NCBI GenBank assembly: GCA_030635405.1
Contig: DAOVZA010000094.1
Span: 1-7,236, forward strand
Direction: 5' to 3'
DNA length: 7,236 nt
From: Desulfocapsa sp.
GTDB lineage: Bacteria; Desulfobacterota; Desulfobulbia; Desulfobulbales; Desulfocapsaceae
Shown here: positions 6,799-7,236 of the stretch, piece after piece
How the letters are laid out: each line of letters opens with the position of its first letter
How positions within the stretch are numbered: the stretch's first letter is position 1
Made by a program: the position numbers and the translations under genes
Notes under the pieces: model-generated
Seen by the model: only the letters and a program-made list of their open reading frames with translations
What the model was told of the DNA's origin: nothing
Database searches by the model: none

Positions 6799-7236
6799 TT
6801 AGTTGTATGTTTCTTCGCCAAAAAGTGCGTTAATGAAATCATCCGGATCAAAGTCGCGCAGATCATCGATCTGCTCACCGATTCCAATAAAGCGAATTGG
6901 AATGGAAAGTTCGCGACAAATAGAGGCAACGATGCCACCCTTTGCCGTGCCGTCAAGTTTAGTGAGTGCAAGCCCGGTGATTCCTACGGCTTCATTAAAA
7001 AGCTTTGCCTGTGAGACAGCATTCTGACCAGTTGTGGCATCAAGTACCAGCAGAATTTCATGTGGTGCCCCGTTAAGTCTTTTTCCCATTACCCGTTTGA
7101 TCTTTTTCAGCTCTTCCATGAGATTGACTTGAGTGTGGAGCCTTCCAGCGGTATCTACGATAACCACGTCGTAATTTTCTGCAACTGCCTGATCCATGGC
7201 GTCAAAGGCAACGGCTGATGGGTCAGCACCTTCCTG
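6799..7236 (-). CDS. ftsY: Signal recognition particle receptor FtsY (C-terminal part, 5' end outside window)
   Basis: FtsY is the SRP receptor GTPase at the inner face of the cytoplasmic membrane. It docks ribosome-nascent-chain/SRP complexes and hands them to the Sec translocon. The visible 145 residues are open to the right edge of the window and end with TAA. They contain the second half of the SRP-type G domain: DTAGR (G3) at visible residues 28-32, the LDATTGQNA stretch at 65-73, [10 protein letters not shown] (G4 TKLD) at 92-101, and the G5/closing loop GIGEQIDDL at 118-126, followed by the conserved tail [13 protein letters not shown]. This tail separates FtsY from Ffh, which would continue into a Met-rich M domain. 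The P-loop, N domain and any acidic A domain lie outside the window. The J-domain gene follows after 47 bp on the same strand. No defect is visible. Confidence 0.97.
   Translation of the reverse strand, partial: QEGADPSAVAFDAMDQAVAENYDVVIVDTAGRLHTQVNLMEELKKIKRVMGKRLNGAPHEILLVLDATTGQNAVSQAKLFNEAVGITGLALTKLDGTAKGGIVASICRELSIPIRFIGIGEQIDDLRDFDPDDFINALFGEETYN

Noticed and set aside
1..7236. Search for CRISPR repeats, tRNA, IS ends, toxin-antitoxin pairs or other defence genes
   Set aside because: No tandem spaced repeats, cloverleaf-like segments, transposase or defence-type motifs were seen. The window is filled by housekeeping and envelope genes.

Overview
The window is a compact, entirely leftward (minus-strand) stretch of a Gram-negative bacterial chromosome. 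Read in the direction of transcription (right to left) it holds: the C-terminal part of ftsY, a membrane-anchored TerB/J-domain protein, a class I/II PLP aminotransferase, a small single-cluster ferredoxin, a NimA-like flavin-binding split-barrel protein, tamA, and the first 705 codons of tamB. Gaps between genes are 47, 33, 35, 83 and 15 bp, and tamA and tamB overlap by 4 bp. No stretch over 100 bp lacks a gene, and I see no tRNA, rRNA, CRISPR array, IS element or prophage gene.

Organism: TamA/TamB and a BamA-type barrel require an outer membrane. The ferredoxin has the cysteine layout of the Desulfovibrio gigas ferredoxin II type, with four cluster-type cysteines plus two at the positions of its disulfide pair. 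Together with moderate-to-low GC this suggests an anaerobic, sulfate-reducer-like member of the Desulfobacterota, perhaps Desulfobulbales. That assignment is inference from family resemblance and was not tested by a search.

Layout: positions 4470-7236 form one likely transcription unit (ftsY, J-protein, aminotransferase, ferredoxin). A perfect 13-bp inverted repeat at 4404-4441 sits in the largest gap, after the ferredoxin stop and just before the NimA-like gene, and probably marks a transcriptional boundary. Positions 1-4386 form the second unit (NimA-like gene, tamA, tamB).

Function: ftsY (co-translational membrane targeting), the J-protein (membrane-linked Hsp70 recruitment) and tamAB (outer-membrane protein and envelope assembly or lipid transport) are all envelope-biogenesis functions. 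The aminotransferase, ferredoxin and flavoprotein are metabolic or redox genes between them. I find no convincing evidence of a new biological system. The points worth a second look are the hairpin and the start correction it implies, the short palindromes over the ribosome-binding sites of three genes, the ferredoxin's cysteine pattern, and the gene neighbourhood.
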